Shown: positions 1 through 8,427 of the stretch, piece after piece
Position numbering within the stretch: position 1 is the stretch's first letter
Layout of the letters: the number at the start of each line of letters is the position of its first letter
Assembly: GCF_945957465.1 (NCBI RefSeq)
Contig: NZ_CAMFLC010000026.1
Coordinates: 1-56,365 of the forward strand
From: an uncultured Leifsonia sp.
Lineage (GTDB): Bacteria > Actinomycetota > Actinomycetes > Actinomycetales > Microbacteriaceae
Length of the DNA: 56,365 nt
Direction of reading: 5' to 3'
Program-made: the position numbers and the translations under genes
The notes under the pieces: model-generated
Databases searched by the model: none
Told to the model about the DNA's origin: nothing
What the model saw: only the letters and a program-made list of their open reading frames with translations

Positions 1-162
1 CGCGCTGCAGCCGGCCCGGTAGCCCCCTCAGACCGCGCGCGGCCAGTCGTGGATGGCCGCGCGCACCACTCCCGGCCGGGGCGCGCACCGTCGTGGGATG
101 CGCGCCCCGGCCGTAGGAGCGCCTCCGGCCGCACGCGCCGCGCGTGACGCGCGCGCCGCCCG

Positions 163-221
163 CCGAGGGGCACGTTGTCGTCCCTTTCGCGCGCCGAAAG
201 CCACAACAACGTGCCCCTCGG
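163..221. repeat. Long two-tier inverted repeat
   Basis: Arm CCGAGGGGCACGTTGT (163-178) is perfectly complementary to 206-221. Inside the loop a second stem, CTTTCG (184-189) with CGAAAG (195-200), stacks above a small internal loop. The 59-nt element could form a cruciform or an RNA hairpin. There is no T-run, so it is not a classic terminator. It resembles the CCGAGGGGC-based cruciform at 6734-6792. Confidence 0.7.
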
Positions 222-422
222 CACCTCCCGGCACGATGGGTCGGGCGCGAACGCGCGCTAATGCTTGTGTAGCCGCGGGGTGAGATGCGGAATTTCGCAT
301 GGATCATGTATCGTCGTAGCTACGGGTCGGCGTCGAGAAATCCGCCGGCTCGTTGGTAGACGGAGGCGCGAACGGGTACGCACCTCCTGTCGATCACCAT
401 GCTGCTCCTAGTGCAGCGCTTC

Positions 423-458
423 GATGCCCCCAGCCGGTCGGGTTCCGCTGGGGGCATC
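423..458. terminator. Strong hairpin, possible terminator
   Basis: GATGCCCCCAGC (423-434) pairs perfectly with GCTGGGGGCATC (447-458) around a 12-nt loop. No U-tract follows. The shape suits a transcription end or processing site for an unidentified transcript crossing this gap. Confidence 0.4.
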
Positions 459-511
459 ACCCGTTTCCGCTGCGCGGGCGCGCGGCACGCGCCGGCGCCG
501 GTGCCGCGAAG

Positions 512-564
512 ATTCGTGACGAAACCCGACATTCGTGCCACGAATCCCGACATTCGTCACGAAT
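512..564. repeat. Three-palindrome array, ATTCGT family (copy 1)
   Basis: Three modules at about 20-nt pitch: ATTCGTGACGAAA (512-524, one mismatch), ATTCGTGCCACGAAT (531-545, perfect) and ATTCGTCACGAAT (552-564, perfect), separated by CCCGAC. A second array of the same 13-15-13 design lies at 33268-33320, where the middle module is the exact reverse complement of this one. It sits just beyond the 3' end of the aldose epimerase gene. Confidence 0.75.
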
Positions 565-606
565 CCCGCACTCCCGATGCGATGCGCGCGGCGTGCGCGA
601 GGCGGT

Positions 607-1530
607 TCAGAGGGCGGCGATCGACCAGGAGGCGGTCGCCGACTCGCCGGGGGCGAGCACGATGAGGTCGTTCCCCGAGTTGTAGGCGTCGGGCGGGCAG
701 GTCATCGGCTCGACGGCGAGACCCAGTCGGTCGAGCTCCGGGATGTCGTTGTCGGCCGTGTGCACCTGCACCCACGTGCACGCCTCGTCCCACGTCATCG
801 CCACGCCCGTGCCGGCGGCCGAGCGCACCGTGACCGTGGCGCGGCCGTCGGCGTCGCGTCGCAGCCCGGTGAACGCGTGGTCGATGAAGGTGTCGGCGAT
901 CGGCCGAGGCGAGCGGAAGTCGAACACCCCCGCACCCTCCGTCGCCACATCGACCAGCGCGACGGGGATGAGCCGGTCCTCGGTGACCGTCAGCACGTCC
1001 GACGCGGGGAGCTCGAGCGTCCAGTCGTCCACGCGCCCGTCGCCGCCGACGAGATACGGGTGCGGACCGGTTCCCCAGGGCGCGGGCGTCGGCCCCGAGT
1101 TCGTGCCGGTGACGGTGGTGTGGAGGCCGTCCTCGTCCAGCTCGAACGCGACCGCCACCTCCACCCGGTGCGGGTAGCCGGCCTGTGCCTCGATGGTCGC
1201 CGCGAGCGTGACGCTGCTCGCCGAGCGGTCGACGGCGGTGAAGTCGAGCCAGGCGGCGAGGCCGTGGAGGGCGTGACCGCGGGTGGGCTCGGTCAGCGCG
1301 AGCTGGTACTCCTCACCGCCGAACGCGTAGCGTCCGTCGACGACGCGGTTGGGCCACGGCGCGAGCGTGGCGCCACGGAAGGCCGGACGCACTTCGTCGG
1401 CGTCGAACGGGACCACGAGGTGGCGGCCGCGGTGCTCCAGGGTGCGCAGCGAGGCGCCGACCGACGCGATCGTCGCGTGGTAGTCGCCCGCGGTCAGGCC
1501 GTAGTGGGTTCCGGAGATGGGGATGCTCAT
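607..1530 (-). CDS. Aldose 1-epimerase family protein
   Basis: 307 aa, a cytosolic sugar mutarotase-like protein expected to interconvert alpha and beta anomers of an aldohexose. Landmarks match the GalM/YihR superfamily: Asn61-Arg62, the HALHG motif (His86/His89), the GTGPHPYL motif with catalytic-type His157, and a catalytic-type Glu274 in VEP. Length is normal for the family. The start at 1530 is preceded 6 nt upstream by CAGAAT, compatible with a weak -10 of a leaderless transcript; longer frames run into unrelated sequence. It stands alone on the minus strand, so the natural sugar cannot be inferred from context. Confidence 0.93.
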   Translation of the reverse strand: MSIPISGTHYGLTAGDYHATIASVGASLRTLEHRGRHLVVPFDADEVRPAFRGATLAPWPNRVVDGRYAFGGEEYQLALTEPTRGHALHGLAAWLDFTAVDRSASSVTLAATIEAQAGYPHRVEVAVAFELDEDGLHTTVTGTNSGPTPAPWGTGPHPYLVGGDGRVDDWTLELPASDVLTVTEDRLIPVALVDVATEGAGVFDFRSPRPIADTFIDHAFTGLRRDADGRATVTVRSAAGTGVAMTWDEACTWVQVHTADNDIPELDRLGLAVEPMTCPPDAYNSGNDLIVLAPGESATASWSIAAL

Positions 1531-1665
1531 CCGCCCATTCTGGCCGGAACACCGCAGACGGCACGAATTCGTGTGGAAACCGCCGGGAGCGGCGGAGTGC
1601 CCGGCCGTTCCGCTGCTTGTGACGCGCGCGAAACGTGGGGAAACCTGCGGGAAACGGTGCATAGG

Positions 1666-1671
1666 TAGCGT
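1666..1671 (+). promoter_or_regulatory. -10 element of a leaderless promoter
   Basis: TAGCGT ends exactly 6 nt before ATG 1678, placing transcription start at the A of the start codon. No Shine-Dalgarno sequence is needed or present. No convincing -35. Confidence 0.5.
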
Positions 1672-1677
1672 CCTGCC

Positions 1678-3453
1678 ATGGGCGATCTGTTCGGCGGCTA
1701 CGCAGCGCAGGCCACGCGCCGCCGCCGCGGCCGGGCCCGGCCGTTCGACGAGATGTTCACCGACACGCGTGGAGCGGTCGCCGAGCGCACCCGGCCGGCG
1801 TACCGCGAGCTCTACACCGCCCTCGCGGCCCTGACGCAGGAGGAGCTGCGCGGCCGCACCGAGGCGCTCGCCAGTTCGTACCTCGCCCAGGGCGTCACGT
1901 TCGACTTCGCCGGAGAGGAGCGGCCGTTCCCGTTGGACGCCGTCCCGCGCGTGATCGAGCAGGCCGAGTGGTCGCGCATCGAGCACGGAGTGAAGCAGCG
2001 CGTCCGAGCGCTCGAGGCGTTCCTCAGCGACGTCTACGGCGCGCAGAACGCCGTCCGCGACGGCGTCATCCCGGCCGGGCTGATCACGTCGTCCGCGCAT
2101 TTCCATCGGGCGGCGGCCGGGGTGGAGAGCGCCAACGGCGTGCGCATCCACGTGTCGGGCATCGACCTCATCCGCGACGAGCAGGGCGGCTGGCGGGTGC
2201 TGGAGGACAACGTGCGGGTGCCCAGCGGCGTCTCCTACGTGATCTCCAACCGCCGGGTGATGGCGCAGACCCTCCCGGAGCTCTTCACCTCGATGCGTGT
2301 CCGTCCCGTCGGCGACTATCCCTACCGGTTGCTCCAGGCCCTCAAGGCGAGCGCCCCGGGCGGCATGGAGAACCCGAACGTCGTCGTGCTCACCCCGGGC
2401 GTCTACAACTCCGCGTACTTCGAGCACACGCTCCTCGCCCGCTTGATGGGGGTCGAGCTGGTGGAGGGCCGCGACCTGTTCTGCTCGGGCGGGACAGTGT
2501 GGATGCGCACGACCTCCGGGCCACAGCGAGTCGACGTGATCTACCGCCGCATCGACGACGACTTCATCGACCCGCTGCAGTTCCGGGTGGACTCGGTGCT
2601 CGGGACCCCCGGCCTGATGCTCGCGGCCCGGCTCGGCACGGTCACCATCGCCAACGCGGTCGGCAACGGCGTCGCCGACGACAAGCTCGTGTACACCTAC
2701 CTCCCCGACCTGATCCGCTACTACCTGGCCGAGGAGGCGATCCTCCCCAACGTCGACACCTGGCGGCTGGAGGAACCGGAGGCGCTCGCCGAGGTGCTCG
2801 ACCGGCTCGACGAGCTCGTCGTCAAGCCCGTGGACGGTTCCGGCGGCAAGGGGCTCGTGATCGGCCCCGACGCCGATCGGGCGGAGCTGGCCCGGCTGCG
2901 GACGCAGTTGCTGGCGGACCCGCGCGGCTGGATCGCGCAGCCGGTGGTGCAGCTTTCGACGATCCCCACCCTGGTGGACGACGGGATGCGCCCGCGGCAC
3001 GTCGATCTGCGGCCGTTCGCGGTGAACGACGGCCGCGACGTCTGGGTGCTTCCCGGCGGGCTGACCCGGGTCGCGCTGGCGGAGGGGCAACTCGTCGTCA
3101 ACAGCAGTCAGGGCGGCGGGTCCAAGGACACCTGGGTGGTCGGCGCGCCGGGCGCCGATCCCGTCGCCGACGCCCGGGCGGCGGAGCAGCGTCCGCGCGC
3201 GGACGGCAAAGCGAGGGTGGAGGGCAGGGGCGTTCCCGGGCTCGTCGCCGATCAGGCCTCCGCGTCACCGCCACCGCTGCCGGCGCCCGACCACTCCGAG
3301 CAGGACGCCCCCCGCACCGACCAGCAGCAGCAGCAACAGCAGCAGCAACAGCAGCAGCAACGGGAACGGCAGGAACGGCTGCACACACGACGGCGGCGGC
3401 AGCAGGCCGCGACGGCCGCGATCGCCCGGGTCGCGGGAGAGGAGTCCCCCTGA
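1678..3453 (+). CDS. Circularly permuted ATP-grasp type 2 protein with polyglutamine tail
   Basis: 591 aa. Residues about 60-490 match the CP_ATPgrasp_2 family (DUF404/DUF407), a predicted peptide or amide ligase. Family landmarks seen are LEDNVRVPSGVSYV, IYRRIDDDFIDPLQF, GNGVADDKLVYTYLPDLI, VVKPVDGSGGKG and HVDLRPFAV. It is the first gene of the conserved ATP-grasp / alpha-E / transglutaminase operon and its stop overlaps the next start by one base. After the conserved domain comes a low-complexity tail with 13 consecutive glutamines (codons at 3322-3360, CAG broken by three CAA) and then an Arg-rich end. No peptide substrate has been defined that I can name with confidence. Confidence 0.93.
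   Translation: MGDLFGGYAAQATRRRRGRARPFDEMFTDTRGAVAERTRPAYRELYTALAALTQEELRGRTEALASSYLAQGVTFDFAGEERPFPLDAVPRVIEQAEWSRIEHGVKQRVRALEAFLSDVYGAQNAVRDGVIPAGLITSSAHFHRAAAGVESANGVRIHVSGIDLIRDEQGGWRVLEDNVRVPSGVSYVISNRRVMAQTLPELFTSMRVRPVGDYPYRLLQALKASAPGGMENPNVVVLTPGVYNSAYFEHTLLARLMGVELVEGRDLFCSGGTVWMRTTSGPQRVDVIYRRIDDDFIDPLQFRVDSVLGTPGLMLAARLGTVTIANAVGNGVADDKLVYTYLPDLIRYYLAEEAILPNVDTWRLEEPEALAEVLDRLDELVVKPVDGSGGKGLVIGPDADRAELARLRTQLLADPRGWIAQPVVQLSTIPTLVDDGMRPRHVDLRPFAVNDGRDVWVLPGGLTRVALAEGQLVVNSSQGGGSKDTWVVGAPGADPVADARAAEQRPRADGKARVEGRGVPGLVADQASASPPPLPAPDHSEQDAPRTDQQQQQQQQQQQQQRERQERLHTRRRRQQAATAAIARVAGEESP
3322..3360 (+). repeat. CAG/CAA microsatellite encoding 13 glutamines
   Basis: Four CAG, CAA, three CAG, CAA, three CAG, CAA, in frame inside the ATP-grasp gene. 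Length may vary by slippage. Confidence 0.95.
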
Positions 3454-4379
3454 TGCTCAGCAGGATCGCGTCGTCGCTGTTCTGGATCGGCCGCTACGTC
3501 GAACGCGCCGACGGCACGGCCCGGATCCTCGACGTGCACCTGCAGCTGCTGCTGGAGGACCCGTGGATCGACGAGGACACCGCGTGCCGGTCGCTTCTCG
3601 GTGTGATGGGCTCCGCCGCCGTCCCCGGTCCGATCACACGGGAGGACGTGCTGCGCATCCTCGCGGTCGACCGCGGCACCCCGGCCTCCATCGGGTATTC
3701 GCTGACCTCGGCTCGCGAGAACGCGCGGCGCGCCCGCGAGATCGTCTCGAGCGAACTGTGGGAGTGCCTGAACACGACGGCCGCGCGGGTGCCGCGGCGC
3801 GTCGCCGGCGACAAGGTGCACGACTTCTTCACCTGGGTGCGCGAGCGCACGGCGCTCGCGGTGGGCATCGTGGACTCCGGCACGAGCCGCGACGAGGCGT
3901 TCCACTTCTTCACGCTCGGCCGCAGCCTGGAGCGCGCCGACATGACCGCCCGGCTGCTCGCGACCCGTTCGCTGACCGAGGCCAGCGGGCCCAGCTGGAC
4001 GACGATCCTGCGGTCGTGCGGCGCCTACGAGGCGTACCTGCGCACGTACCGCGGCGTGCCGTCCACGCGCAACGCCGCCGAGTTCCTGCTGCACGACCGT
4101 CTGTTCCCGCGGTCGATCCTGTACGCGGTGTCGCGCGCGGTGGACAGCCTGCGCGACATCGAGCCGCGCCACGAGCGGGCCGGCGTGTCCGACCGCGCGG
4201 TGCGGTTGCTGGGTCAGGTGCAGAGCGAACTGGAGTTCCGCCCGGTCGCGGAGGTGCTCGACGACCTCCCGGCGTACATGTCGACGATCCAGGACGCGAC
4301 GAGCGCCGCGACGTCCGCGATCACCCACCGCTATTTCCCCGAGAATGCTGCGCCGAGCTGGACGGGGGAGCGGCTGTGA
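3453..4379 (+). CDS. Alpha-E domain protein (DUF403)
   Basis: 308 aa, almost entirely helical. The N-terminus (MLSRIASSLFWIGRYVERAD) is the signature of the alpha-E family, and a second family-like stretch, FFTLGRSLERADMTARLL, lies at about residue 150. The biochemical role is unknown. The family occurs almost invariably with CP-ATP-grasp and transglutaminase-like genes and is thought to act with them in making or processing a peptide-like product. Its ATG shares one base with the upstream stop (TGATG) and its own stop overlaps the next GTG by 4 nt, so the three genes are translationally coupled. Confidence 0.93.
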   Translation: MLSRIASSLFWIGRYVERADGTARILDVHLQLLLEDPWIDEDTACRSLLGVMGSAAVPGPITREDVLRILAVDRGTPASIGYSLTSARENARRAREIVSSELWECLNTTAARVPRRVAGDKVHDFFTWVRERTALAVGIVDSGTSRDEAFHFFTLGRSLERADMTARLLATRSLTEASGPSWTTILRSCGAYEAYLRTYRGVPSTRNAAEFLLHDRLFPRSILYAVSRAVDSLRDIEPRHERAGVSDRAVRLLGQVQSELEFRPVAEVLDDLPAYMSTIQDATSAATSAITHRYFPENAAPSWTGERL

Positions 4380-5221
4380 AGCGGCTGCGTGTGACGCACT
4401 CCACCGGCTACCGGTACGGCGCCGAGGTGTCGGCCTCCTACAACGAGGCTCGGATGCTGCCCGTCAGCGGTGACCGGCAGCTGGTGCTGCACGCGACCCT
4501 CGACGTGCAGCCGGTGTCGTCGCACCACCAGTACACCGACTACTGGGGCACCCGGGTGCTCGCGTTCGACGTGCTGAACCCGCATCGCGAGCTCGCCATC
4601 ACGGCGACCAGCCTCGTGGAGGTGCTGGAGACTGCCCACGCAGCGGAGCCGCTGGGATGGCAGGAGCTCGCCGCCACGGTCGCACGGTCGGGGGAGTGCG
4701 TCCAGCAACTGCGGCAGACCGCGCTGACCGAGCCCCCGGCGTCGCTCGTCGCCATGGCGGCGGAGGCCGGTGCCGCGGGCGAGGACCCCTGCGCCGCGGC
4801 GCACGCGATCGCGGTCGCGGTGGGGGAGGCGATGGCCTACGAGAGCGGCGTCACCGGGGTCCGCACGACGGCCGGCGAGGCGTGGGAGGTTCGCCGGGGG
4901 GTCTGCCAGGACATCGCACACGTCGCGATCGGCGCGCTGCGGTCGGCGGGGATCCCGGCCCGGTACGTCTCCGGCTACCTGCATCCCAAGGCCGACGCGG
5001 CCGTCGGCGAGACGGTGGTCGGGGAGTCGCACGCGTGGGTCGAGTGGTTCTGCGGCGAGTGGCACGGCTACGACCCGACGAACGGGATCGAGATCGGCGA
5101 CCAGCACGTGCGTGTCGGTCACGGCCGCGACTACACCGACGTCGCTCCGCTGCGCGGCGTGTACTCTGGGGCGGCCGGGTCGGAGCTGTTCGTGTCGGTG
5201 TCGATCACGCGGGAGGGGTGA
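4376..5221 (+). CDS. Transglutaminase-like cysteine peptidase family protein
   Basis: 281 aa. An N-terminal beta domain (residues 1-90, starting LRVTHSTGYRYG) precedes a papain-fold transglutaminase-like core. The catalytic triad is visible: Cys177 in RRGVCQDIAH, His219 in ESHAWVEW and Asp233 in YDPTN. No signal peptide, so probably cytoplasmic. Members of this family are mostly predicted peptidases or amidases; true protein cross-linking is not established for them. It ends the ATP-grasp / alpha-E operon. Starts at GTG 4376 overlapping the upstream stop (GTGA). Confidence 0.93.
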   Translation: MKRLRVTHSTGYRYGAEVSASYNEARMLPVSGDRQLVLHATLDVQPVSSHHQYTDYWGTRVLAFDVLNPHRELAITATSLVEVLETAHAAEPLGWQELAATVARSGECVQQLRQTALTEPPASLVAMAAEAGAAGEDPCAAAHAIAVAVGEAMAYESGVTGVRTTAGEAWEVRRGVCQDIAHVAIGALRSAGIPARYVSGYLHPKADAAVGETVVGESHAWVEWFCGEWHGYDPTNGIEIGDQHVRVGHGRDYTDVAPLRGVYSGAAGSELFVSVSITREG

Positions 5222-5241
5222 GCGTTCCCGTCCTGTCGCTG

Positions 5242-6246
<1,005 letters not shown>

Positions 6247-6308
6247 CCCGCTACCTGAACGACCTGTAACGATCGGCCCGTCGGGGTTGCTCCGGAGGCG
6301 GGGGCCGC

Positions 6309-6314
6309 TTGAAT
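6309..6314 (+). promoter_or_regulatory. Possible -10 of a leaderless promoter deciding the start
   Basis: TTGAAT ends 6 nt before ATG 6321. This favours 6321 over the in-frame ATG at 6309, which would lie within the -10. Confidence 0.3.
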
Positions 6315-6320
6315 GGGGTC

Positions 6321-6599
6321 ATGCGTAGTGTCGGCTGGTCGTTGTTCGGGTTCGCGCTGGTGGTCGGCGCGGTGGCGCTGGGCGCGCTCACGACTCCCGC
6401 GGTCGACCACGGCCTGGCCACCGTCGCCGTGGAGCACCATGCCGGGCTCACCCGCCGGCAGTGGGTCGATCTGGCGATCGCCGCGCTGTTCTTCATCGCC
6501 GCCGCCGCGGCGGCGGGCGCCCTCATCGTCACCCGCCTGCGCGCCTCCCGCCGCGACCGGCACCCGCAAGCCCCCTACCCCGCCACCGCCGACGCCTGA
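6321..6599 (+). CDS. Small two-helix membrane protein, unknown function
   Basis: 92 aa. Two hydrophobic segments (about residues 5-24 and 51-72) flank a loop containing VEHHAGLTRRQW, and the C-terminus is basic (RLRASRRDRH), so both ends are probably cytoplasmic. I recognise no family. The start is chosen because a -10-like hexamer sits 6 nt upstream; the alternative ATG at 6309 adds only four residues. It is followed by a long repeat-filled gap before a convergent gene. Confidence 0.65.
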   Translation: MRSVGWSLFGFALVVGAVALGALTTPAVDHGLATVAVEHHAGLTRRQWVDLAIAALFFIAAAAAAGALIVTRLRASRRDRHPQAPYPATADA

Positions 6600-6882
6600 C
6601 CCCGCCGCGCGCACCCAAGGGCCCCCGAGGGGCCCCCGAAGTGCTCCCGAGGGGCCCCCGAAGTGCCCCCGAAGTGCCCCCGAAGGGCGTCCGAGGGGCA
6701 CCCGAGGGGCCCCGAAGCGCTCCCGAGGGGCCGCCGAGGGGCGTCTAACGGCCCCTAAAGTGCCCGAATAGGGGCGCTAAGACGCCCCTCGGGCGCCCCT
6801 CGTCGGCCCTTCGCGCACCCCTCGGACGCCCCTCGGGTGCCCCTCGGGGGCCCCTCGGCGGCCCTCGAACGGAAGGGGCGGC
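6600..6882. repeat. Giant imperfect palindrome of GCCCCCGAGG-type units between convergent genes
   Basis: The left half (about 6615-6745) carries around ten degenerate direct units of the form CCCCGAGGGGC / CCCCGAAGTGC at roughly 10-13-nt pitch. The right half (about 6780-6870) carries about seven units of the reverse complement (GCCCCTCGG). They meet at a clean cruciform (6734-6792). No coding potential is supported. It fills the whole gap between the membrane protein and the PucR gene, both of which end here. Confidence 0.8.
6734..6792. repeat. Central cruciform of the repeat block
   Basis: CCGAGGGGCGTCT (6734-6746) pairs perfectly with 6780-6792; inside it GCCCCTA (6751-6757) pairs with TAGGGGC (6769-6775) around an 11-nt loop. 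Likely a bidirectional transcription-end structure. Confidence 0.7.
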
Positions 6883-8334
6883 TCACCCGGCGGCGCGGAG
6901 CGCCGCGTAGAGGTCCGCGCGCGCAGCGAAGCCGCCGAGGTCGCGGCCGAGCAGCCGCTCGGCGTCGGCGACGCGCGCCCGCAGGGTGTGCCGGTGCATG
7001 CCGAGCCGGCGCGCCGCCACGTCGTAGACGCCGTCGGCGTCCAGCCAGGTGCGCAGGATGCCGGGCAGCGCCGGGTCGGCCTCCGCCAACGGCGCCAGCG
7101 CGGTCGCCGCCACCGCTCGCGCGTCCGGCGTCTGCAGGAGGGCGAGCATCCCGGCCGCCGCCACGTCGTCGAACGACGGGACCGGCTCGTCGGGCGTCGA
7201 CCGTCGTGCCGCGACGTCCGCCTGCGTCACGCCGGCCGCCAGCGCGTCGAGCGCGACCGGCGCCGAGGAGCCGCCGCGCAGCTCGAACCGCGCGGCGAGC
7301 TCGCCTACGGTCTCGGGTGTCGCGCCGACGACGACCAGGTTCTGGCCGTCGCGCGCGAAGAAGCCGTCGCCGTCGGCTTCCAGCCAGTCGGCCGCAGAGG
7401 CGCCCGCGGAGCCGTGCAGCACGGTCACCCGCACGGGCCCGGCGGGCAGGGCGCCGAGCACGGGTTCCGCGATCGTCTCGGCCAGGGCACGTTCGCCGGC
7501 CAGGAGGGCGCGCCAGACGGCCGTGCGCAGCCGGGAGCGCGCCGCGTCGGTCGCGCGGCTCTGCTCGAGTGCGAGCCCGGCGAGCGCGACCACGCCGGTG
7601 ACGACCTGCTGGGCGGCCTGATCGAGGCCCTCCGATCCGACGGCGAGCACCCCGCGCAGGCGCCCGGCGGCGCCGAGCGTCTGCAAGGCGAACGGGCCGG
7701 CGGCGGTGCCGGCGGTCCCCGCGGCGCGGCGGCGGCTCCGCAGCAGCGGCTCGGCCGCTTCGGTCAGCGAAGCGCGGGCGGCCGTGTCGAGAGCACCGGA
7801 CGGCGCGATGCGGTCGAGCGTTCCGTCGGCACCGAACAACGCGACGGGCCGCTCGAGCTGGCGCGCCAGCTCGCCGAGCACGGCGCCGAGGGCGTCCGGC
7901 CGCAGCGCCGCGAGCGAGATCGCCCGGGAGGCGCGCAGCGCCCAGGTGTTGCGGGCGTAGGCGTCCGCCGCGACGCGGTCGGCGACGAACCGGGCGACGG
8001 CGATGAACGGCGTGCGGTAGGGCACCTCGAAGAGCGGGAGGCCGTGCCGGGTGCAGGCCTCCACGAGCGGTTCGGGGGTCTCCCGCAGCACCTCCGTCCC
8101 GAACCCGAGCCCGGCGATCCCGTGCGCCACCAGCCGGGACACGTACGGGTCGACGTCGTCCGGCGTCTCGGTCACCAGCAGGACCTGCCCGGGCGACAGG
8201 AAGGGCGTCGGGTCCGGGAGGTCGGAGCTGTGCGCCCACGCCAGCGGCGCGTCGAGGTCGCCGCTGTCGGCCGGGGTGAGCAGCCGGAGGCCGAGCTCCG
8301 GTCGCGCGAGGAGCTGGGCGAGGGTCGCGGGCAT
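6883..8334 (-). CDS. PucR-family transcriptional regulator, probable regulator of gabTD
   Basis: 483 aa. Residues about 1-125 form the PucR N-terminal domain (LAQLLARPELGLRLLTP, VLLVTETPDDVDPYVSRLVAHGIAGLGFG). A GAF/GGDEF-like middle follows, and the last 60 residues are a PucR-type helix-turn-helix (LRTWLDADGVYDVAARRLGMHRHTLRARV). Such proteins sense a small ligand and usually control the neighbouring catabolic operon; here the divergent partner is gabT-gabD. Start 8334 is chosen because GGAG sits 6 nt upstream; the in-frame ATG at 8346 is less well placed. Confidence 0.9.
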   Translation of the reverse strand: MPATLAQLLARPELGLRLLTPADSGDLDAPLAWAHSSDLPDPTPFLSPGQVLLVTETPDDVDPYVSRLVAHGIAGLGFGTEVLRETPEPLVEACTRHGLPLFEVPYRTPFIAVARFVADRVAADAYARNTWALRASRAISLAALRPDALGAVLGELARQLERPVALFGADGTLDRIAPSGALDTAARASLTEAAEPLLRSRRRAAGTAGTAAGPFALQTLGAAGRLRGVLAVGSEGLDQAAQQVVTGVVALAGLALEQSRATDAARSRLRTAVWRALLAGERALAETIAEPVLGALPAGPVRVTVLHGSAGASAADWLEADGDGFFARDGQNLVVVGATPETVGELAARFELRGGSSAPVALDALAAGVTQADVAARRSTPDEPVPSFDDVAAAGMLALLQTPDARAVAATALAPLAEADPALPGILRTWLDADGVYDVAARRLGMHRHTLRARVADAERLLGRDLGGFAARADLYAALRAAG

Positions 8335-8364
8335 CGGGCACTCCATCCGCCAGGGTGTCGAATC

Positions 8365-8379
8365 CAGTTTCTGAAATTG
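8365..8379. promoter_or_regulatory. Candidate operator between pucR-type gene and gabT
   Basis: CAGTTTCTGAAATTG is a 7-1-7 dyad with one mismatch, an AT-rich island in a GC-rich gap, positioned to control both divergent genes. Assignment to the PucR protein is inference. Confidence 0.35.
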
Positions 8380-8415
8380 TACGGTCCGTCCAGGCGGCGG
8401 GCATGCCCCGCTCCT

Positions 8416-8421
8416 TACGAT
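8416..8421 (+). promoter_or_regulatory. -10 element of a leaderless promoter for gabT
   Basis: TACGAT ends 6 nt before ATG 8428. Confidence 0.5.
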
Positions 8422-8427
8422 TCCGCC

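Larger units (their letters stand above)
1..606. other. Non-coding stretch before the first confident gene
   Basis: I see no convincing gene here. One plus-strand frame reads a few codons and stops at TAG 20-22, so the end of an upstream plus-strand gene is possible but cannot be judged. ORFs on both strands are Arg/Ala-rich shadows without a ribosome binding site or recognisable domain. The region holds a long hairpin (163-221), a 12-bp-stem hairpin (423-458) and a three-palindrome array (512-564), all annotated separately. Confidence 0.5.

Noticed and set aside
512-564. CRISPR array
   Set aside because: Units are short palindromes at ~20-nt pitch with nearly constant 6-nt linkers, not 28-36-nt repeats with unique spacers; no cas genes in the window.
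535-1668. 377-codon plus-strand frame over the aldose epimerase
   Set aside because: Antisense shadow of a gene with intact catalytic motifs; Arg/Val-rich without domains.
6313-6771. Reading the 6.6-kb repeats as an RSAPEG-type repetitive protein
   Set aside because: Units vary in length (10-13 nt) and lose frame; the gap is better explained as palindromic non-coding repeat.
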